This document shows, one piece after another, positions 59,646-64,000 of a stretch of 64,000 nucleotides of DNA. Each line of letters starts with the position of its first letter. The first letter of the stretch is position 1. The position numbers and the translations under genes are program-made. Below the pieces are notes generated by a model. The model made no database searches. It saw only the letters and a program-made list of their open reading frames with translations, and was not told the origin of the DNA. This DNA comes from Siphonodentalium dalli (lineage: Eukaryota; Mollusca; Scaphopoda; Gadilida; Siphonodentaliidae): contig CP136061.1 of NCBI GenBank assembly GCA_032622095.1, positions 44,647,797 to 44,711,796 of the forward strand, written 5' to 3'.

Positions 59646-60168
59646 GATGCACCAACTAATGGCTAAAATGTAGACAGTCATTTAATCTTATTAATGGTTC
59701 TCAATCCGATTAAGCACCCCTAAATTACTATTTCTTTGACTTCGGGGGTACAAAATAATTGATTCGAGTCGACGAACCTACCCATCAACGCTCAGAGTGA
59801 TCAGATATCAATTTTTCAAGTTTTTTTTACATCTATTGTTTGTGGCACAGAACACGCCGTCAAAAGGATGTTCTCAGTCAAAATTGCGTTAGTATTACCA
59901 TTTATTTTTAGTTATCCACCTTCGTCCGTTTGAATAAGTGTTTCTGTGGCAATTATCAGTACACATCTCGAGAAAATTACAAACTTGAAAAATCAATATC
60001 TCATCACTCTGAGCTTTGATGGATGGGTTCCTCGACTCGAATCAAATATGTTTTACCCCTGAAGCCAAAGAAATAGTAATTTAGGGGTGCTTAATCGGAT
60101 TGAGTACCATTAATAAGATTAAATGACTGTCTACATTTTAGCCATTAGTTGGTGCATCAAACACAACA
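59646..60168. mobile_element. Foldback element in the loop
   Basis: Inverted arms of about 180 bp: GATGCACCAACTAATGGCTA ... TTAAGCACCCCTAAATTACT ... AATTTTTCAAG against CTTGAAAAATCAATATCTCA ... AGTAATTTAGGGGTGCTTAA ... TAGCCATTAGTTGGTGCATC. Central spacer about 160 bp. No ORF. Confidence 0.82.
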
Positions 60169-61392
60169 AGCCGTCGGAGACGGCGGTATCCCCCGCCGAA
60201 ATGTGCAGTTGGGGAAGTGCATTCTCAATAAAGTTTACGTTCTCAGTACGTGGTCAATAAGAGGTGGGATTTTGTCAAAAAGCCAGGCTCGCGAACTCAT
60301 TTTAGGTACTAGTCATGGGAACAAATATACCAAAACTCTTTTAAATCCGTTGATATAAATTTTGAGCAAAATTTAAAAAATATATATATTTGATAAAATA
60401 TACCTCAATATCTCCATAATCATGCATAAATATTCTTAGAATGACATTTTACTTCTTGACAGCCCATATCACATGGTGGTCTGTGTACAGAACTGGAAAA
60501 GCATGTGTGTCCATTTTAATATTAGAGAGAAGTAGGTCGAGTGTTCCTTCAAGTATATGTGTCGGCTGCACAACAGATTGATGTATTTTGAAGATGTTTT
60601 CAAGTTGGGACACATATTTCTCCTGATGGATGTTGAAATTGAAATCACCAGTGCAGATTATTGTAACAAATTTTAAAAAGTCCAATAACTCTGCTTAAAA
60701 TAACCGGCCGGACCTGGTTTGCGAACTCATTCTAGATACTGGTCATGTGAACTCATTTACCGAATATCTCTGAAATCCATTGACATTTGTGGAAATGAGC
60801 CCTGTGACGTCGTCCATTTGCACACACAAAAATAAACAATGTCCAATAACTCTGCTTAAAATATCCTGCCGGACCTGGTTTTCGAACTCGTTCTAGATAC
60901 TGATCATGTGAACACAAATAACAAAAATCTTTGAAATCCGTTGACATTTGTGGAAATGAGCCCTGTGACGTTGTCTATATGCTATTTGGTAAATAATAAA
61001 CAAAGTACAATAACTCCGGTAAAAATAACCGGCCGGACCTGGCATGCGAACTCGTTCTAGGTAATGGTCAGGTGAACTCATATACCAAATATCTTTGAAA
61101 TCCATAGAGATTTGTGGAAATGAGCCCTGTGACGTCGTCTATATGCTATTTGGTAAATTCAACAAAAATAATAAACAAAGTCCAATAACTCTGGTAAAAA
61201 TATCCTGCCGGACCTGGCTTGAGAACGCATTCTAGGTAACGGTCAGGTGAACTCATATACCAAATATCTTTGATATCCGTAGACATATGTTCAAGTTCTA
61301 ACTCGATCAAATTCGGGACAGACGGACGGACGAACGGACGGACAGACGGAACCCATTCCTATATCACCCGCAAATTTTCAATTTGGCGGGGG
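60164..61392 (+). mobile_element. Pearl/Helentron-like tandem-core element
   Basis: Begins near ACAAGCCGTCGGAGACGGCG. A partial core unit (60,265-60,360) and four units of about 165 bp (60,679-61,318) follow, each with CCGGACCTGG, CGAACTC and GGAAATGAGCCCTGTGACGT. Then a (GACGGACG)-type microsatellite (61,317-61,350) and a hairpin (CCCGCAAATTTTCAATTTGG then CGGGG) close the element at GATAATAAC. Tandem core units plus an ACGG-type microsatellite match the design of bivalve pearl and dipteran mini-me elements, now regarded as Helitron/Helentron relatives. Assignment is by architecture only. Confidence 0.5.
60449..60652 (-). pseudogene. LINE-type (APE-like) endonuclease fragment
   Basis: The minus strand reads CTGDFNFNIHQEKY, then QSVVQPTHILEGTLDLLLSN, then PVLYTDHHVIWAV. 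GDFN, QxVxxPTHxxGxxLDL and (S/T)DHH are the C-terminal motifs of the endonuclease/exonuclease/phosphatase fold in LINEs. The N-terminal half of the domain is absent. It lies within the tandem-core element, on the opposite strand. Helentrons also encode a related endonuclease, so this could be a Helentron remnant or a LINE insertion; the LDLLLSN form leans to LINE. Confidence 0.65.
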
Positions 61393-61712
61393 ATAATAAC
61401 AAGAGCACTGCATTATATGAGTAGTGACTCACGATTAATGTTTCTGACTCTATCACCCTATAACCGATGGCCTTTATTCGGGTGGGTAAAGTCTATGGGG
61501 TGAGGTACATTTTGGAATGGCTCCCTTTGTAAAATGTATTAACGCAGTTTAGTTCAGATAATGACTATTTCCATTGTCGTGAATGTGATTTCGCTGTAGT
61601 TAGCTAAAATGTCCAAGCTATGACATCATTCACTGAGGAGGGCTATAGCCCACCTAGGCTGATTGAGGAGGGTTGGTCTTAGCCCGCCCGGATTTCTGAG
61701 AATGCCAGCCCT

Positions 61713-61845
61713 GGAAAGCCCATAACTCCGAAGGCCCGATTCTCCGAAACCCCATAATTCCGAAGGCCCGATTCTCCGAAAGCCCGATTCTCCGAAAGCC
61801 CATTACTCCGAGTGCCCGATTCTCCGAAGGCCCGATTCTCCGAAA
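61713..61845. repeat. 16-bp tandem array, right arm
   Basis: Inverse of 59,190-59,317 with the same unit order and a few substitutions. Confidence 0.88.
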
Positions 61846-62177
61846 ATCCAAAATGAACTAGAATGCACTCAAAACACCCCCATGTAGTCGAACATGCACA
61901 TAGCGAAGGGTATATGCTTATAGCAGGGGACCACATGTTTCACGGTTAGACACATTGCACCCAAACCAACGCATATACCAGTGGTGGTATCAAGCCCGGA
62001 AATAAGGTGCCTGACATTTGCAGAATGAGGTCCCCAGAGGGTGAATTTAGAGATATTACCTCCCATAGCGGCTAGCATCACCAAATTCACCCTTTGCTAG
62101 GGGACCTCATTCTGTTCAGACATTGATCGGGTAGGGTTCAGTAGTCCGAAGGTTCACTAGTCATTCCATATATGTCG

Positions 62178-62442
62178 CATTAGGGCGTTTAAACGCCGTA
62201 ATAGGGCGTTTAAACGCCGTATTAGGGCGTTTAAACGCCGTAATTAGGGCGTTTAAACGCCGTAATAGGGCGTTTAAACGCCGTAATTAGGGCGTTTAAA
62301 CGCCGTATTAGGGCGTTTAAACGCCGTAATAGGGCGTTTAAACGCCGTAATTAGGGCGTTTAAACGCCGTAATTAGGGCGTTTAAACGCCGTATTAGGGC
62401 GTTTAAACGCCGTAATAGGGCGTTTAAACGCCGTAATTATTA
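62178..62442. repeat. GGCGTTTAAACGCC array, right arm, twelve copies
   Basis: Twelve units, all in one orientation (AGGGCGTTTAAACGCCGT), spaced by AAT, ATT or AATT. Confidence 0.95.
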
Positions 62443-62471
62443 TTTTATTTGTGGCGCTACAGTGCTTCCGT

Positions 62472-63129
62472 AGGTTGAGCTGGTAGACATTTTTTTTATT
62501 TTTTTTATTTATATATTTTTTATATAAATTTGTTTTTAATACCCGAGTCAACACACCAAATTTGGTTGAAATCGGACAAGCAGTCTGAGAAAAAATACGG
62601 ACGGACGGACGGACGGACAGACAGATCCTACTCTTTTATAGCAACCACCAAGGGTGCTTATACCTAAGGCATGTGAATTACGTCATATAATTTTTCCTAT
62701 ATCCATCAGTGATTTTTCAAGATCGCGGGTATAGAATTTGGAGAAATTGTCACGTGAATTCCGGATAGCAACCGTGTGGAGATTGCAAAAAACCCGGAAT
62801 TGGAAATGAAGCATCGCGATCAAAATGAAAGTAACTACTTCACAAATTACGAAGAATTCACACGTGATTTAAGTCTATTAATTTAATTTAGACCAATTTC
62901 GTTGGTCAGCTTAGTGAAAACGAAAAATGAAGAAGACATGACGATAATGTAGGCAAGATTTTACAATCCACGGCACGTCTTGTCAATTTGGCATGTCATC
63001 TCCGTCGTGACCACTGCATAATGTTACATAAATTACTCTTAGCGTAATGTCGCCGAAAAAAAGGCAAATTTGAGGCACATCATGTGTGGTTGCTCCACTA
63101 CGTGTCACGTATGATTCATATTATATTGA
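62472..63129. other. No gene; ACGG microsatellite and CXX-free flank
   Basis: Contains AATTTGGTTGAAATCGGACA and a GACGGACG tract at about 62,589-62,625, the kind of tail seen on retroelement or Helentron 3' ends. Otherwise AT-rich without features. Confidence 0.45.
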
Positions 63130-63355
63130 AGATCATGTGCCAGTGCATTCTCTTATTATGCGAGTCTCCCATGGGTAACCTCACATATATAAGAGAATTC
63201 ACTGGTTTTCAATTAAGGTCAATGTAAATATTGTTAGGCCAATATATGCTCTTATATTATACGAGGCTCCCTATAGGAGACTCGCATATATAAGATTATT
63301 CATTGGCACAGGGTTTTCGCAAAATACCAGGAAGCTCCAGTCATGGAAGGGTTAA
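63130..63355. mobile_element. Partial piggyBac-like MITE, subfamily II
   Basis: Two diverged hairpins (GCCAGTGCATTCTCTTATTA ... AAGAGAATTCACTGG; GCCAATATATGCTC ... CATTGGC) and the right end GAAGCTCCAGTCATGGAAGG-GTTAA, matching 4,301-4,563. The left CCCTTT terminus is missing. Confidence 0.55.
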
Positions 63356-63704
63356 GAGTTATCGATATATGCTGAATCCAAATCAACAAGCTAAGGAAAG
63401 AACTACACTGCTAGAAGTTCAGTCGAATACTATAAAACACAAAAGTGTATTACAAAATTAGTAAATTGCAAAGGACCGCTCATAATACCATAATCATGTG
63501 TTTTAGTATAGGGCCATGGATAGTTCTCAGAATCATGTATTATAGTATAGGGTCTTCGATAGTTCTCCCACAGGTGATGTATATTGGTGTGCCCAACGTT
63601 CCAGCTACACACCTGCCTGTCTGTGGTCACGTCACAATGCAAAAAAAATCGAATTAGGCTAGATTTACATTAATATATCTCTGTTCTGCCGTGCCCCGCT
63701 GGTT
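63356..63704. other. No recognisable gene
   Basis: Contains two short near-repeats, ATCATGTGTTTTAGTATAGG and ATCATGTATTATAGTATAGG (about 40 bp of similarity each). No coding motif. Confidence 0.5.
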
Positions 63705-64000
63705 CCATTAACACAATACTGTCAAAGCGTTAATAGTTTAATTCCGCTAATTTACCATGTGTCAATACATTGAGAGAATGAATTCACATTGACTAATAGA
63801 TTTACATTAATTAATTAACGTGCGATTACTCGTTTGGTTGCTAGCGTCCGTCGGGGAAAAAGGTCTCAGCTATATATATATACTGTATTGTTAAATTATT
63901 TTTCAACGGGTCAACACATTGAGAGAAGCAATTCACCTTGACCAAATGACTTACATCAATTAAAGTGCGGCTACCCTTTTGTGTGCGAGCATTCGTCGGA
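63705..64000 (+). repeat. Dispersed repeat, GCGTTAATAGTTTAATTCCG family, tandem pair
   Basis: One copy matches 55,540-55,760. A second, partial and more diverged copy (ACACATTGAGAGAAGCAATT ...) runs off the window end. Confidence 0.65.

Larger units (their letters stand above)
58693..62471. mobile_element. Large inverted repeat with nested inserts
   Basis: Ends: ACGGAAGCACTGTAGCGCCA on the left and TGGCGCTACAGTGCTTCCGT on the right. Arms run 58,693-59,645 and 61,383-62,471, over 90% identical by eye apart from array length. Order in each arm from outside: short-palindrome array, unique block with GACATATATGGAATGACTAG, 16-bp array, then sequence ending ATAATGCAGTG-x-TCTTGTTATT. The loop of about 1.7 kb holds a foldback, an endonuclease fragment and a tandem-core element. 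Short ORFs in the arms repeat with them and show no domain. Confidence 0.8.

Overview
The window reads as intergenic, repeat-dominated DNA from a eukaryote, most likely a marine invertebrate animal, perhaps a mollusc. The grounds are: AT-rich sequence with no dense ORFs, several 3' ends of LINE retrotransposons, many MITE-like DNA transposons (piggyBac-like, Tc1/mariner-like, TTAA/T2-like), foldback elements, minisatellites, and a multi-copy protein family that I recall mainly from marine invertebrates. The taxon is an inference. I found no convincing host gene, rRNA, tRNA, CRISPR array or bacterial feature. Every recognisable coding stretch belongs to a decayed mobile element.

Layout. (1) 1-6,124: a LINE 3' end, tandem repeats, a diverged piggyBac-like MITE and one GC-rich orphan ORF. 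(2) 6,125-25,441 ('copy A') and 25,542-43,375 ('copy B') are the same locus twice, in the same orientation, separated by exactly 100 Ns. Copy A stops inside a 15-bp satellite at the gap. Copy B starts abruptly right after the gap, at the base matching 6,125, and runs through the satellite into new sequence. The simplest reading is two overlapping allelic contigs joined head to tail by scaffolding, so the apparent duplication is probably false. The pair then serves as an allele comparison: copy A carries at least two clean DNA-transposon insertions whose empty sites are visible in copy B, plus a tandem-core element and a foldback cluster, and the minisatellites differ in length. (3) 43,376-50,660: MITEs, a trinucleotide tract and a composite dispersed repeat. 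(4) 50,661-55,320: a 4.7-kb imperfect palindrome carrying pieces of a decayed protein with a FEN/PIN-like nuclease-type region and a Tesmin/TSO1-like CXC region. Its left arm is an internally deleted, inverted version of its right arm. (5) 55,540-58,600: a LINE 3' end, a dispersed core repeat beside a 28-bp minisatellite, and a MITE. (6) 58,693-62,471: a second large inverted repeat (about 1-kb arms) built from short-palindrome arrays, with a foldback, a LINE-type endonuclease fragment and a pearl/Helentron-like tandem-core element in its loop. (7) 62,472-64,000: further dispersed repeats.

How it works together: the window records nested transposon insertion, palindrome formation and minisatellite growth from transposon parts. 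The most interesting objects are the 50.7-55.3 kb nuclease/CXC palindrome, the double-hairpin piggyBac-like MITEs whose spacer appears to have expanded into a minisatellite, and the short-palindrome arrays in the 58.7-62.5 kb inverted repeat. Coordinates of dispersed repeats are read by eye and may be off by several bases.
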